Positions 35,995 to 45,712 of a DNA stretch of 64,000 nt are shown here, in pieces. The notes beneath the pieces were generated by a model. The model was not told the origin of the DNA, ran no database searches, and saw nothing but the letters and a program-made list of their open reading frames with translations. The translations under genes and the position numbers were made by a program. The DNA is from Capnocytophaga canimorsus. Lineage in GTDB: Bacteria > Bacteroidota > Bacteroidia > Flavobacteriales > Flavobacteriaceae. How positions within the stretch are numbered: position 1 is the first letter of the stretch; every line of letters begins with the position of its first letter. The stretch covers positions 1,373,001-1,437,000 of the forward strand of contig NZ_CP022382.1 of assembly GCF_002302565.1 (NCBI RefSeq). Reading direction: 5' to 3'.

Positions 35995-37239
35995 ATGTTT
36001 ATTTATATCCAACTCTTTAAGGAAAGTTTCAATTTTGCGATAAAAGCCCTTCGTGATAACAAACTTCGTACGTTTTTGTCCTTACTTGGGGTTACTGTGG
36101 GTATTTTTTCAATCATTTCGGTGCTTTCGGCAGTGGATTCGCTCAATCGGAACATACAAGAAAATTTATCTGGATTGGACAAAAATGCAATGTATATCTC
36201 AAAATTTTCCTTTGGCCCCACAGATGTACCACGCTGGCAACGACTTAATTTCCCTCAAGTTACTTATAGCGAATATGAATTTATTCGAAAAGAAGTACCC
36301 AACGTTGGAACGGCAGCTTATACCATTTTTGGTGTAGAATCTTCCATAAAATATGAAGGAAAAACCATTGAAAACGTTTTTGCAAGTGTAGCTACTTCGG
36401 AGATATCGGAAATTGAAGACATTAAGGTTGAAAAAGGACGATTAGCAAGTGAATCGGAATCCAATTCAGGCAATCCTGTTATCGTTTTAGGGCATCACAT
36501 TGCTAAGCAACTTTTTGAAAATGAAGACCCCATAGGCAAAGAAGTGCGTTATTTGGGCAAGAAAATGGTAGTTATTGGGGTTCTGAAAAAATACGGCTCA
36601 GTTAGTGAAAATGACGAAAAAGTATTTGTACTTGCTACTTTTGTTAGAAAATTTATAAACACAGGAACACAGGGAGTTCCCAGCGGAATCGTGGTAAAAC
36701 CCAAAAAAGGGACAAATCCGCAAGAGTTTGAAGACGCTATTGCGCAGCGACTTAGAAAACATAGAGGCTTAAAACCCGAAGAAATCAACAATTTTTTCAT
36801 CAATAAAATGTCTACATTCACCGAGATGATTGACCAAACCATTGGAATGATGAACCTAATGGGATGGATTATTGGCGGGTTTTCTATTCTAGTGGGTGGT
36901 TTCGGTATTGCCAATATTATGTTTGTAAGCGTGAAAGAGCGCACCCATCTTATCGGAATACAAAAATCATTAGGAGCTAAAAATCAGTTTATTTTGTTTC
37001 AATTTTTGTTTGAAGCTGTGCTTTTGGCGTTCATTGGTGGTATTTTTGGGCTATTTTTCGTTTGGATAGGCACACTGATTGCTTCGGGCTTAGTGGAGGA
37101 TTTTACCTTTGTATTGTCTGTCAAAAATATTTTATTAGGCTCAAGTGTTTCGGTAGTTATTGGGCTAATATCAGGCATATTACCTGCACTTTCGGCATCG
37201 CGTTTAAATCCGGTAGATGCTATACGCACAGGAATGTAG
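35995..37239 (+). CDS. MacB-like ABC transporter permease
   Basis: A 414-residue FtsX/MacB-type permease. One membrane helix near the N-terminus (about 25-45, LSLLGVTVGIFSIISVLSAV), a periplasmic MacB-PCD domain (about 50-280), and three C-terminal helices carrying the FtsX core (GGFGIANIMFVSVKERTHLIGIQ). The ending PALSASRLNPVDAIRTG is the classic last segment of this family. Its ATPase and membrane-fusion partners are not adjacent, so they must be encoded elsewhere or this permease works with an unlinked ATPase. Substrate is unknown. Divergent from purH. Confidence 0.92.
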   Translation: MFIYIQLFKESFNFAIKALRDNKLRTFLSLLGVTVGIFSIISVLSAVDSLNRNIQENLSGLDKNAMYISKFSFGPTDVPRWQRLNFPQVTYSEYEFIRKEVPNVGTAAYTIFGVESSIKYEGKTIENVFASVATSEISEIEDIKVEKGRLASESESNSGNPVIVLGHHIAKQLFENEDPIGKEVRYLGKKMVVIGVLKKYGSVSENDEKVFVLATFVRKFINTGTQGVPSGIVVKPKKGTNPQEFEDAIAQRLRKHRGLKPEEINNFFINKMSTFTEMIDQTIGMMNLMGWIIGGFSILVGGFGIANIMFVSVKERTHLIGIQKSLGAKNQFILFQFLFEAVLLAFIGGIFGLFFVWIGTLIASGLVEDFTFVLSVKNILLGSSVSVVIGLISGILPALSASRLNPVDAIRTGM

Positions 37240-37298
37240 CATAGTTTTTATTTGCTTTTGACTGGGTTAAAAACTGCAAAATAATCATTTATTTTTAT

Positions 37299-37306
37299 TA
37301 CTTTTG
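37299..37306 (+). promoter_or_regulatory. bioB promoter (-7 box TACTTTTG)
   Basis: Exact TAnnTTTG match 53 bases before the bioB ATG. No good TTG element at the usual distance. Confidence 0.5.
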
Positions 37307-37359
37307 CGTGTTTGTAAATCAGTGGATGCATAAACGCATCATCAGAAAAATTAAATTTT

Positions 37360-38442
37360 ATGAGTGAAGCTCGACACAATTGGACAAAAGAAGAAATTAT
37401 CGCTATTTATAATAAACCCTTGATGGATTTGCTTTATGAAGCAGCCACAGTACATCGTAAACATCACGACCCCAACACGGTACAAGTATCCACCTTACTT
37501 TCCATAAAAACAGGTGGATGTTCAGAAGATTGTGGTTATTGCCCACAAGCAGCCCGATACCACACAGGGGTGGAAGTTGAAGAAATGATGACCGTTTCGC
37601 ACGTTAAGGCACAAGCCCTCAGAGCCAAGTCATCAGGTGCATCAAGAGTATGTATGGGAGCGGCGTGGCGTAATGTAAAAGACGGTCCCGAATTTGACCA
37701 AGTTCTCGAAATGGTGCGAACCATCAACAAACTTAATATGGAGGTATGCTGTACCTTAGGAATGATTACTGAAAATCAAGCCAAACGACTTGCCGAAGCG
37801 GGGCTTTATGCCTATAATCATAATTTAGATACTTCGGAAGAATACTACAAGGAAGTCATCTCAACGCGAGGTTACGAAGACCGATTGCAAACCATTGAAA
37901 ACGTACGAAAAACAAACATTACTGTTTGTAGTGGGGGTATTATCGGTATGGGGGAATCATTAGAAGACCGTGCTGGAATGCTTGTAGCGCTCTCTACCCT
38001 TAATCCGCAACCTGAATCAGTTCCCATAAATGCCTTGGTTGCCGTAGAGGGAACCCCAATGGAAGACCAAAAACCTGTTGAAATCTGGGAAATGATTCGG
38101 ATGATTGCTACCACTCGTATCGTAATGCCAGAAACTCAAGTGCGTCTTTCGGCAGGAAGAACCCAAATGAGCCGTGAAGGACAAGCAATGTGCTTTTTTG
38201 CAGGAGCGAACTCTATTTTTGCCGGTGATAAGTTGCTGACTACCCCAAATCCGAATATCAATGAAGATATGATGATGTTCGAAATGTTAGGATTGCGCAC
38301 ACAAAAACCTTTTGAAAAACACGCACAACCTAAAACCGTAGAAGCTGAAGACTCAGAATTTGTGGCCTTGGGTGAAAATCCAAAATGGACGCGTCCCAAA
38401 CATAAAATTGAACGTAACGAAAAAGCCCGAAAAGCCCGATAA
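37360..38442 (+). CDS. bioB: Biotin synthase
   Basis: Radical-SAM enzyme that inserts sulfur into dethiobiotin. 360 residues. The radical-SAM cluster motif is in GGCSEDCGYCPQAA (Cys-x3-Cys-x2-Cys), with YNHNLDTS and the C-terminal AGRTQMSREGQ giving the remaining BioB signatures. The last ~40 residues (EDSEFVALG to the Lys/Arg-rich end) are a charged extension. No other bio gene is nearby. It is followed by a relic-rich region and no obvious terminator. Confidence 0.97.
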   Translation: MSEARHNWTKEEIIAIYNKPLMDLLYEAATVHRKHHDPNTVQVSTLLSIKTGGCSEDCGYCPQAARYHTGVEVEEMMTVSHVKAQALRAKSSGASRVCMGAAWRNVKDGPEFDQVLEMVRTINKLNMEVCCTLGMITENQAKRLAEAGLYAYNHNLDTSEEYYKEVISTRGYEDRLQTIENVRKTNITVCSGGIIGMGESLEDRAGMLVALSTLNPQPESVPINALVAVEGTPMEDQKPVEIWEMIRMIATTRIVMPETQVRLSAGRTQMSREGQAMCFFAGANSIFAGDKLLTTPNPNINEDMMMFEMLGLRTQKPFEKHAQPKTVEAEDSEFVALGENPKWTRPKHKIERNEKARKAR

Positions 38443-38462
38443 AAACTTTATATTTTGAAGTA

Positions 38463-38519
38463 TAATGGACAAAAATTAGGTATTTTTTAGACGATTGTTT
38501 CTAATGGACATTTTTTAGG
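38463..38519. repeat. Short direct repeats TAATGGACA...TTTAGG (possible ends of a lost element)
   Basis: TAATGGACAAAAATTAGG at 38463-38480 recurs as TAATGGACATTTTTTAGG at 38502-38519. Both are terminal-repeat-like words just after bioB. They may be ends of a former insertion element, but no matching partner was found. Confidence 0.35.
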
Positions 38520-38633
38520 CTCTAATTTTTCACCAAATTTTGATTTGAATTTAAATAGCATTTTCTTTGTCTCATCTTTATAAACAGAAACAGGCTCTGC
38601 TGGAGAGCAACCTGTCAGGGATAATAAAGAGGC
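38487..38633 (-). pseudogene. Possible degraded lipoprotein N-terminus
   Basis: Minus-strand frame of 48 codons without a start codon that begins with a lipoprotein-like signal core (ASLLSLTGC followed by SPAEP) and continues as a charged peptide to a stop. No family is recognised, and the short frame could be chance. I list it because a lipobox following a hydrophobic run right at the broken end looks like a truncated gene. Confidence 0.3.
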
Positions 38634-38666
38634 TCAACGAAAATGTCAACAATCAATGTACTATCA

Positions 38667-38873
38667 TTAGCTGGCATCTACCTTTACGCCTTGATGAATA
38701 ATGATCCTATTGACATCCGATAGGTTGTTCCACATCCCGATGAGCAACATTTTGAACAGCAGGAATCCATCGTAAGGTTTTTCACCCGAGGCGGAAAGTC
38801 CTTTTTGATAGTATTTGTCGATATAGCGGAAATGGGTTTCCAATCGATAATGGGAGTATTTTGATTGGATTAA
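38667..38873 (-). pseudogene. Internally deleted IS5-type transposase relic
   Basis: Minus-strand open stretch of 69 codons. HYRLETHFRYIDKYYQKGLS, then GEKPYDGFLLFKMLL and MWNNLSDV match the N-terminal part of IS5-family (DUF772 type) transposases. Directly after LSDV the sequence jumps to IIIHQGVKVDAS, which in these transposases comes well downstream, where the first catalytic Asp lies. It therefore looks as if the intervening ~80-100 codons were deleted. There is no start codon and the catalytic DDE domain is missing. A dead element; its hairpin-bearing left flank (38883-38920) now sits downstream of pnp. Confidence 0.75.
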
Positions 38874-38882
38874 TCAATGAAA

Positions 38883-38920
38883 ATGAAAAAATCACGGCAA
38901 TTTAGCCGTGATTTTTTCAT
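38883..38920 (-). terminator. Strong hairpin downstream of pnp
   Basis: Perfect 16-base inverted repeat (ATGAAAAAATCACGGC / GCCGTGATTTTTTCAT) around a 6-base loop, 77 bases beyond the pnp stop on the minus strand. T-runs are present for both orientations, so it could terminate pnp and also transcripts arriving from bioB. Confidence 0.88.
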
Positions 38921-38996
38921 TTTTATACATTTGTTAGTAACGAAAAATCCTCAAAAAATATACATTTTAACTTTGATTATTAACTATATAACCTCT

Positions 38997-41192
38997 TTAT
39001 TTATTATTTTCTTTATTATCTGATTTTTGGTGTCTTTGTTTATTCTCGTTTCTTGGTCTATCATTCTTAGGCTTATCCTCTCTTGGAGGACGTGGTAACA
39101 ATGCTTTGCGAGACACTTTCTGCTTACGCGTTTTAGGGTCAATACCAATGTATTTGACTTCGATAATATCCCCTTCTTTCACCAAATCCGATGGTTTTTC
39201 GGTGCGTTCCCAGGCCATTTCAGAAATGTGTAGTAAAGAATCCTTGCCAGGAACAAACTCAACCACAGCACCGAAATCCAATAGTTTCGTAACTTTTACG
39301 CTATACGTTTCTCCTTCAACAGGCTCAAAAATACACGCCTTGATAGCATTGATAGCTCTTTCCATTCCTTCGGAGTCAGTTCCCAAAACTTCAATGATAC
39401 CCAAATCGCCTTCTTCTTCAATAACAATAGTTGTACCTGTTTCTTGTTGAATTCCTTGAATATTTTTACCACCAGAACCAATAACTGCACCAATGTAATC
39501 TTTCGGAATTTCCATAGTGACGATTTTCGGTGCGTGAGGTTTCACTTCTGATTTTGGCTCAGCAATTGTATCAGTGATCTTGCCTAAAATATGCAAACGT
39601 CCTTCACGAGCTTGTTCTAACGCTTTTTCCAGAATTTCATACGTTAATCCTTTGATTTTGATATCCATCTGACAAGCCGTTATACCATCTTTAGTTCCAG
39701 TTACTTTGAAATCCATATCTCCCAAATGGTCTTCGTCTCCCAAAATATCAGAAAGCACTGCATATTTTTCGCCATCGGTAATCAAGCCCATTGCAATTCC
39801 TGATACAGGTCTGGTCATTTGTACACCAGCATCCATAAGTGCCAGAGTTCCAGCACATACTGTAGCCATTGATGAAGAGCCATTCGATTCTAAAATTTCA
39901 GAAACTACACGAACCGTATAAGGGCAATCCGCAGGAATCATTCGTTTTAAGGCACGTTGTGCCAAGTTTCCGTGACCAATTTCTCTTCGGGAAGTTCCTC
40001 TAAGTGGACGAGCTTCACCTGTTGAAAATGGTGGAAAGTTATAATGTAAGTAGAAACGTTCTTCTCCCTGTTCTGTTGGTAAGTCAATTACGTTTGCCTC
40101 ACGAGAAGTTCCCAAAGTCACTGTTGTAAGTGACTGAGTTTCACCACGTGTAAAGATAGAAGAACCGTGAGCTGATGGTAAATAATCTATCTCGCACCAA
40201 ATAGGACGAATTTGAGTAGTATTCCGTCCGTCCAAACGGATATTTTCATCTAAAATAAGATTTCTAACCGCCTCTTTTTGAGCTTTTCCAAAATATTTAC
40301 TGATGAGGGGTGCAAACTCTTCTTGCTCTTCTTCAGAGAATAACGCTAAACACTCTTCTTTTACGGCTGCAAACTTCTCTCCACGCTCTTGTTTTGAAGT
40401 ATTTTCTTTGGCTATAGCATAACATTTCGGATATGCCAAACCATACACTTTTTGTTCAACTTCTTCATTTTCAATCTCTGGTTCATAAGTACGTTTTTCG
40501 GTTTTACCTACTTTTTCCGCCAAACGAATTTGAGCATCAATTTGAAGTTTGATGGCTTCGTGAGCAAATTTGATAGCCTCCGCCATATCTTTTTCAGAAA
40601 CTTCATCCATTTCCCCTTCAACCATCGCCACAAAATCTTTGGAAGCTCCTACCATAATGTCCATATCAGATTGTGCAAGTTGCTCTCTGTTAGGATTTAT
40701 GATAAATTTACCATCAATTCGTGCCACGCGAACCTCTGAAATTGGTCCGTCAAAAGGAATATCAGACACAGCGATACAAGCCGAAGCCGCCAATCCTGCC
40801 AAAGCATCAGGCATTACACTATCATCGTGCGACATTAGCTGAATCATCACTTGAGTTTCAGCGTGATAATCTTTAGGGAATAACGGACGTAATACCCTAT
40901 CTACCAGACGCATAGTTAGCACTTCTTGGTCACTGGGACGTGCCTCACGCTTGAAAAACCCGCCTGGGAAACGCCCCGCAGCAGCAAATTTTTCGCGATA
41001 ATCCACCGTTAGTGGTAAAAAATCAGTTTCAGGATTAATTTCTCTTGCGGAAACCACTGTTGCCAACAACATTGCATTTCCCATACGTACAACAACTGAA
41101 CCATCTGCCTGTTTTGCTAATTTTCCAGTTTCAATGGAAATGGTTCTTCCGTCGCCTAAATCAATAATTTCTTTTTTAACTTCTGGAATCAT
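38997..41192 (-). CDS. pnp: Polynucleotide phosphorylase (polyribonucleotide nucleotidyltransferase)
   Basis: 3'-5' phosphorolytic exoribonuclease, 731 residues, a normal length. Two RNase PH domains (about 10-230 and 320-550) are separated by an alpha-helical linker. The KH domain follows with [15 protein letters not shown], then the S1 domain with [20 protein letters not shown]. The C-terminal ~35 residues are Lys/Arg/Asn-rich and disordered. rpsO lies 122 bases upstream on the same strand, the widespread rpsO-pnp arrangement. A terminator separates them, so pnp has at least partly independent transcription. Confidence 0.97.
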   Translation of the reverse strand: MIPEVKKEIIDLGDGRTISIETGKLAKQADGSVVVRMGNAMLLATVVSAREINPETDFLPLTVDYREKFAAAGRFPGGFFKREARPSDQEVLTMRLVDRVLRPLFPKDYHAETQVMIQLMSHDDSVMPDALAGLAASACIAVSDIPFDGPISEVRVARIDGKFIINPNREQLAQSDMDIMVGASKDFVAMVEGEMDEVSEKDMAEAIKFAHEAIKLQIDAQIRLAEKVGKTEKRTYEPEIENEEVEQKVYGLAYPKCYAIAKENTSKQERGEKFAAVKEECLALFSEEEQEEFAPLISKYFGKAQKEAVRNLILDENIRLDGRNTTQIRPIWCEIDYLPSAHGSSIFTRGETQSLTTVTLGTSREANVIDLPTEQGEERFYLHYNFPPFSTGEARPLRGTSRREIGHGNLAQRALKRMIPADCPYTVRVVSEILESNGSSSMATVCAGTLALMDAGVQMTRPVSGIAMGLITDGEKYAVLSDILGDEDHLGDMDFKVTGTKDGITACQMDIKIKGLTYEILEKALEQAREGRLHILGKITDTIAEPKSEVKPHAPKIVTMEIPKDYIGAVIGSGGKNIQGIQQETGTTIVIEEEGDLGIIEVLGTDSEGMERAINAIKACIFEPVEGETYSVKVTKLLDFGAVVEFVPGKDSLLHISEMAWERTEKPSDLVKEGDIIEVKYIGIDPKTRKQKVSRKALLPRPPREDKPKNDRPRNENKQRHQKSDNKENNK

Positions 41193-41289
41193 TTTGTTAT
41201 TTTTTAATTAAACATTAGGCGTTGTGTTGTTGTTTTAGTTACCAATGAAAAACTCATTTTTTTTAGTCTTTCAAATAAATGAAAAATAA

Positions 41290-41312
41290 AAAAGAGGCGA
41301 AAAGCCTCTTTT
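41290..41312 (-). terminator. rpsO terminator
   Basis: Nine-base stem AAAAGAGGC/GCCTCTTTT with a 5-base loop; read on the minus strand it ends in a T-run and directly follows the rpsO stop. It may act as an attenuator or processing site before pnp. Confidence 0.85.
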
Positions 41313-41314
41313 GA

Positions 41315-41584
41315 TTACTTTCTGATATTTAGCTCTTTGATGATAGCACGATATCTCTCGATATCTTTTGCTTTCAAATAATCAAGTAAACTTCTACGTT
41401 TACCAACTAATTTCACCAATGAACGCTCGGTATTGAAATCTTTTCTATTTCTTTTCAAGTGCTCAGTCAAGTGATTGATTCTGAAAGTGAATAAGGCAAT
41501 CTGTCCTTCTGCAGAACCTGTATTAGCTTCAGAACCTGCGTGTTTTTTAAAAATCTCTGATTTTACTTCTTTTGTTAAATACAT
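41315..41584 (-). CDS. rpsO: Small ribosomal subunit protein uS15
   Basis: An 89-residue 30S protein that binds the central domain of 16S rRNA. The characteristic segments GSAEGQIALFTFRINHLTEHLK and SLVKLVGKRRSLLDYLK are fully conserved. Own promoter on the minus strand at 41629-41658. It precedes pnp, whose product often processes this transcript. Confidence 0.98.
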   Translation of the reverse strand: MYLTKEVKSEIFKKHAGSEANTGSAEGQIALFTFRINHLTEHLKRNRKDFNTERSLVKLVGKRRSLLDYLKAKDIERYRAIIKELNIRK

Positions 41585-41628
41585 TCCAATATTATTTAAT
41601 GATTATTATGTACTATGATATGCGGTTG

Positions 41629-41658
41629 CAAATGTATATAAAATTATGTAATCTACAA
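41629..41658 (-). promoter_or_regulatory. rpsO promoter
   Basis: Minus strand: TTG (complement of 41656-41658), 19-base spacer, TACATTTG (complement of 41629-41636), a full match to the consensus, 44 bases before the rpsO ATG. Confidence 0.75.
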
Positions 41659-41732
41659 ACTTAAGAGTAACAAAATTGCATTACTAACCAAAACTTTTGT
41701 TGTTTTTGCAATATTCCTCTTTCAAAATACAT

Positions 41733-44700
41733 CTATTTTACTACACTATTGAGTTTGGTATCCACCAAAATTATGTCTTGAGCTTTCAGCTGAAATGTTA
41801 CAGAACGTTTTGCTCTGAATTTCAACACAAACAAATCGGTATTACCATTTAATAAAGGTTTTTCGCCCATATTAACAAAAGTGGGATAAAGCCCTTTACG
41901 TGCGTTTGAATGTAATCTGTCGTTGGTCATATTTTCCATATGTTTTACAGCAAGAGGCTCAACTCCCACAAATTCGTAATCTTGCGGATTGTAATCCAAC
42001 GCCATACTTAGGGCATTAACCGATTTCAAATCTTTTCCTTTCACCGTTACACTTACTATTTGATTGGCTACGTAAGTGTTTCTGTCGGGCTGAAGTGTAA
42101 TTGCTCCTGAAACCATAGGATATTCGGTAGCACTCACACCTCCATTTAGTACGGTAGCCACTGCAGATATGTCGTAAGCATCAATGAGTCCGTTTTGGTT
42201 GATATCACCTTTGCTTACATAGTCAAAATCGGCATCGGTTTTGCGCAATCCAGTGTAGTTAAGGTAAGAAGTGAAATCGTTGCTGTCTAGAACACCATCG
42301 TGATTGATATCTCCCGGAAGATAACTTTCAGTATTAGGCACTTTAAAGATGTACCATTCTTGTCCCGAACCGAAACCACCCACAGCTTTAGTTACCTGAA
42401 TCTTCACAAAACGGGCTGTAGGTTTATCTGCAAACTCAAAGATTTTGGTATTGTGGTTGGTTACCCAAGAGAAAGTCCCTGATTTTACCCAATTTACTTT
42501 GTCGTGGCTGGTATAAACCGTTCCCTCTTGAATCATTCCGTTGAGCCCTGTATTTCGAGGCAAGTATTCCATTTTATCCAATTGATTTACGGTATTTAAA
42601 CTGATAACCATTTCAAAAGGGACTGCTTGAGTGTTGCTCCAATCGGTATGCCACATATTACTTGAATCAAAATCAAATAGCTTTTCAACACCTTGACTTG
42701 ATTGGTTTTTGCACGAAGTGGTTGCCGTAATTCCTTTAATGGCAAATTCAAGCGGATTAGCTTTGGTTTGTGCTTCAAAATACACCCAATCCGATTGCCC
42801 TGATTCATTCACTGCTCGAACCGCAAACTTATAGGAAGTCTCTGGAACTAAATCCTCAAACAGCAATTCAGTAGTTTTGATGGTGGAATAACGCATTCCT
42901 TCGAAATCAATTTCATAATAATCGGCATTACTTACTGCTTTCCATTGTGGTTTTAGGGTGTAAGCCGTACGATTTTGCTCCTCTACTGAAGCTTCCGTGG
43001 GCTTTTCTAAACTTCCTGTTTTTGACAAATCGTTATCTTTTTCAGAAAGCCCTACACCACTGATTTTTAAAATTAAATCAGATTGTGTAATGTCTTTTTC
43101 AGAAATTTTAATCTGTAACTGCGGATTTTTATTTATAACTACTTTTTCAAACGCGCTACCCAAAGTGGCAAATTGGTTCAAATTGCGTTTTTCATTGTAG
43201 AAATATACATCTTCTGAATTTTCAAATTCGGATTCAGAGGTAACTTCTTTAAGTTTAATGGTTTTATTTCCCCATTTTACGCGTATCCTTTTAGGTTTTA
43301 CACTGGTGTTGATATTCAACTCGGTTCGTTTGTTTTTTTCAAATCCGTTGAAATTTCCTTTTGTTGGAGCGATTTGAACCATTAGCTCATTATTTTTCCA
43401 TTCAGAAGAAATTGAGGTAGAAACATACGCCCCACGTAAGTAAGCCTGAGTACGTCCGTCATCATCATACTCAACAAAAGTATTTTTTGCTCCAGGATAG
43501 ATTTCGTATTTGCGCAATTTCGGATCGATTTGCGTAACGTTATTATGCGGATGCGTTATCGGGATAATCGCTCCTGCTTTAACAAATACGGGAAGTTTCC
43601 AAAGGGGCGCATCGTAATGATTGATGATGCGATTTCCGCGATATGCCTGCCCTGTAAAGTAATCGAACCACAAGCCTTCAGGCAGATAAATGCCGTGACG
43701 CACATCATTGCCTTGGGTATCGGCTTGAGTGCTTTGATAAATTGGGGCTACTAAAAAGTAAGGCCCGTACAAAAATTGGTATTGTGTGGATTTACCCAAC
43801 GTATAAGCATTGGGATACTCCAAAAACATTGCTCGAACCATCGGCATACCCTCAATTGCCTGATGCGCTACACTATAAGCATAAGGCATCAATTCCGATT
43901 TTAATTTCAGATAAAAACGATTGATGGAAGTGGCGGGTTCACCCAATATGTGCGGATATTTAGGATTACTCCCCCAACCGTCCATATTAAGTTGCATTGG
44001 GGTAAAGGTTTTCCATTGAAAATCACGAACGTTCACGGAAACATTTTTTCCGCCAAAAATCCCATCCATATCCGAACTAATATTCGGATTTCCAGAAAGC
44101 CCTGCCCCTAAATAAGTAGGGATATGAAAACGAATGTACTCCCATTGCCCACCAGTTTGGTCACCCGACCATATTCCAGCATAGCGCTGTGTACCTGCCC
44201 AACCATCTAATGAAACGATGAACGGACGAGCATCGTTGCCGTAATAAGGCATAATGTGCGCTACATCGGCAACTCCATTAAGACCAAAGGAATAACCTGC
44301 TCCCACCCAAGCCACATCGGTTTTGAGAGCTAACACTCCAGCATCGCGCACCTCTTTTACAATATCGCGCTGAAGCAAAGCACTGATGCTATCTTTCGGA
44401 TGTAGGTCGGATTGTGTCCAAAGCCCAATTTCTACTCCGTGCTTACGAGCATAATCACCCAATGATTTCAAATTGGCGATGTTTCCGTCCAAAGTTTCGC
44501 TCTGCCCATAACCTGCCCCATAACCATCGTTAGGCAGAAGCCACCCCAAAGGCATATCGTAAGCCTTGTAACGGTCAATAACAGCCCTTGCTGAAAACTG
44601 ATAATTATTATTTTCACCGTTTAACGATTCTTTAATCCCTCCGTTATCTTTTTGACTTTCTCTATAGCGTTTGCCATCTTCAAAGAGAATACCTTCTTCG

Positions 44701-45527
44701 TCTTCTTTCCAATAATCACGATTGTAAGCATTCAAATGCCCTTGATAAAAACTGAATTTTGGCATCAGCGCAGGATTTCCTGTAAGTTGATAAAAATCAT
44801 TGAGTAAGGCTACTGCTCCGTCGTTAATCATCACAAACACATCAAGATAGTTATCTTGATGTGAAAGCGTCACCACGTTCTTTTCTTTACTAGCAAAATC
44901 ATATTCTCCTTTTTTGAAAGTGTGCCACATTATAGCATATCCGTAAGTACTCCAATAAAATGGATTGGGTGAAGCTACACCGCCATCTGTCCACGAATTT
45001 TGATTTTCAATAGCGATGTGTTTTCCTTTATGAGAGAATCGTCCGTTTTGAACGCCCCCACCATAAAAATATTCATCAGCGTTTTCTTTAAGCTTCCAAG
45101 TCACACTTTTAGGAGTAAATGCAAAAGGAGCTACGCTTTCCAAGACCACTTTTCCCGTTCTTTTGTTACTGATTGTTAGTAAAGTACTTTCTTTATTTAT
45201 TGCTACTTTGATAGCATCTGTTTCTATAATAAAAGTATTGTTTTGCGTACTAATTTTCAGATTTTTAACTTCTCTTCGAGGATTATCTACCAAAATTTGA
45301 GCTGGAGGAACTGCTTGAGGGTCACGAATAATACCCCCATTATTATCTTGAAACATTCTGAAAATATGTTCGTTGTAAAAATCAAGTGTTAATCGCTGAT
45401 GGTCAGAAAACAAAATCTCCACAGCAGCAGGATTTAGCAAACGAGCTTCGGTAATTTGCGCTTTGTTTTGTGCAATGATTGTTACAAAACTAAACAACAA
45501 GAAGGGTAATAAAAGAATACGTTTCAT
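41733..45527 (-). CDS. Exported GH31 glycoside hydrolase with FN3, F5/8C, dockerin and cohesin-like modules
   Basis: A 1264-residue secreted alpha-glycosidase. I use the ATG at 45527, which gives a signal peptide (about 1-20, KRILLLPFLLF...IIAQ); the longer frame to 45578 adds an uncleaved polar leader. The GH31 barrel carries the nucleophile Asp404 in KTDVAWVG and the acid/base Asp456 in WSGDQTGGQWEYIRF. A fibronectin-III module (about 850-930), an F5/8C-type carbohydrate-binding module (about 930-1065), a type I dockerin with two Ca-binding repeats (GDINHDGVLDSNDF, GDINQNGLIDAYD, about 1066-1120) and a C-terminal cohesin-like beta module (about 1130-1264) follow. The catalytic-loop sequence recalls GH31 alpha-N-acetylgalactosaminidases acting on mucin O-glycans; that substrate is inference. 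Divergent from tdk. Confidence 0.9.
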   Translation of the reverse strand: MKRILLLPFLLFSFVTIIAQNKAQITEARLLNPAAVEILFSDHQRLTLDFYNEHIFRMFQDNNGGIIRDPQAVPPAQILVDNPRREVKNLKISTQNNTFIIETDAIKVAINKESTLLTISNKRTGKVVLESVAPFAFTPKSVTWKLKENADEYFYGGGVQNGRFSHKGKHIAIENQNSWTDGGVASPNPFYWSTYGYAIMWHTFKKGEYDFASKEKNVVTLSHQDNYLDVFVMINDGAVALLNDFYQLTGNPALMPKFSFYQGHLNAYNRDYWKEDEEGILFEDGKRYRESQKDNGGIKESLNGENNNYQFSARAVIDRYKAYDMPLGWLLPNDGYGAGYGQSETLDGNIANLKSLGDYARKHGVEIGLWTQSDLHPKDSISALLQRDIVKEVRDAGVLALKTDVAWVGAGYSFGLNGVADVAHIMPYYGNDARPFIVSLDGWAGTQRYAGIWSGDQTGGQWEYIRFHIPTYLGAGLSGNPNISSDMDGIFGGKNVSVNVRDFQWKTFTPMQLNMDGWGSNPKYPHILGEPATSINRFYLKLKSELMPYAYSVAHQAIEGMPMVRAMFLEYPNAYTLGKSTQYQFLYGPYFLVAPIYQSTQADTQGNDVRHGIYLPEGLWFDYFTGQAYRGNRIINHYDAPLWKLPVFVKAGAIIPITHPHNNVTQIDPKLRKYEIYPGAKNTFVEYDDDGRTQAYLRGAYVSTSISSEWKNNELMVQIAPTKGNFNGFEKNKRTELNINTSVKPKRIRVKWGNKTIKLKEVTSESEFENSEDVYFYNEKRNLNQFATLGSAFEKVVINKNPQLQIKISEKDITQSDLILKISGVGLSEKDNDLSKTGSLEKPTEASVEEQNRTAYTLKPQWKAVSNADYYEIDFEGMRYSTIKTTELLFEDLVPETSYKFAVRAVNESGQSDWVYFEAQTKANPLEFAIKGITATTSCKNQSSQGVEKLFDFDSSNMWHTDWSNTQAVPFEMVISLNTVNQLDKMEYLPRNTGLNGMIQEGTVYTSHDKVNWVKSGTFSWVTNHNTKIFEFADKPTARFVKIQVTKAVGGFGSGQEWYIFKVPNTESYLPGDINHDGVLDSNDFTSYLNYTGLRKTDADFDYVSKGDINQNGLIDAYDISAVATVLNGGVSATEYPMVSGAITLQPDRNTYVANQIVSVTVKGKDLKSVNALSMALDYNPQDYEFVGVEPLAVKHMENMTNDRLHSNARKGLYPTFVNMGEKPLLNGNTDLFVLKFRAKRSVTFQLKAQDIILVDTKLNSVVK

Positions 45528-45685
45528 CTTAATTCGATTTTCAGGCAAAGGTCGTGTTTTTTCTTTAATCGAAGCCATTGATTAGCAAGGCTTTTACGAA
45601 TTACATCAAAAACAACAAATTGCTGATTTACAACACAATACTCTCTTTGTTAGTAAAAAATCCGTCAGAAATTCAAAAAAATACT

Positions 45686-45693
45686 TACTTTTG
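45686..45693 (+). promoter_or_regulatory. tdk promoter (-7 box TACTTTTG)
   Basis: Exact TAnnTTTG box 19 bases before the ATG at 45713. It sits inside the over-long frame that starts at 45578, showing that this frame begins upstream of the transcript. Confidence 0.6.
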
Positions 45694-45712
45694 TGAGCGA
45701 TATAACAGCATT

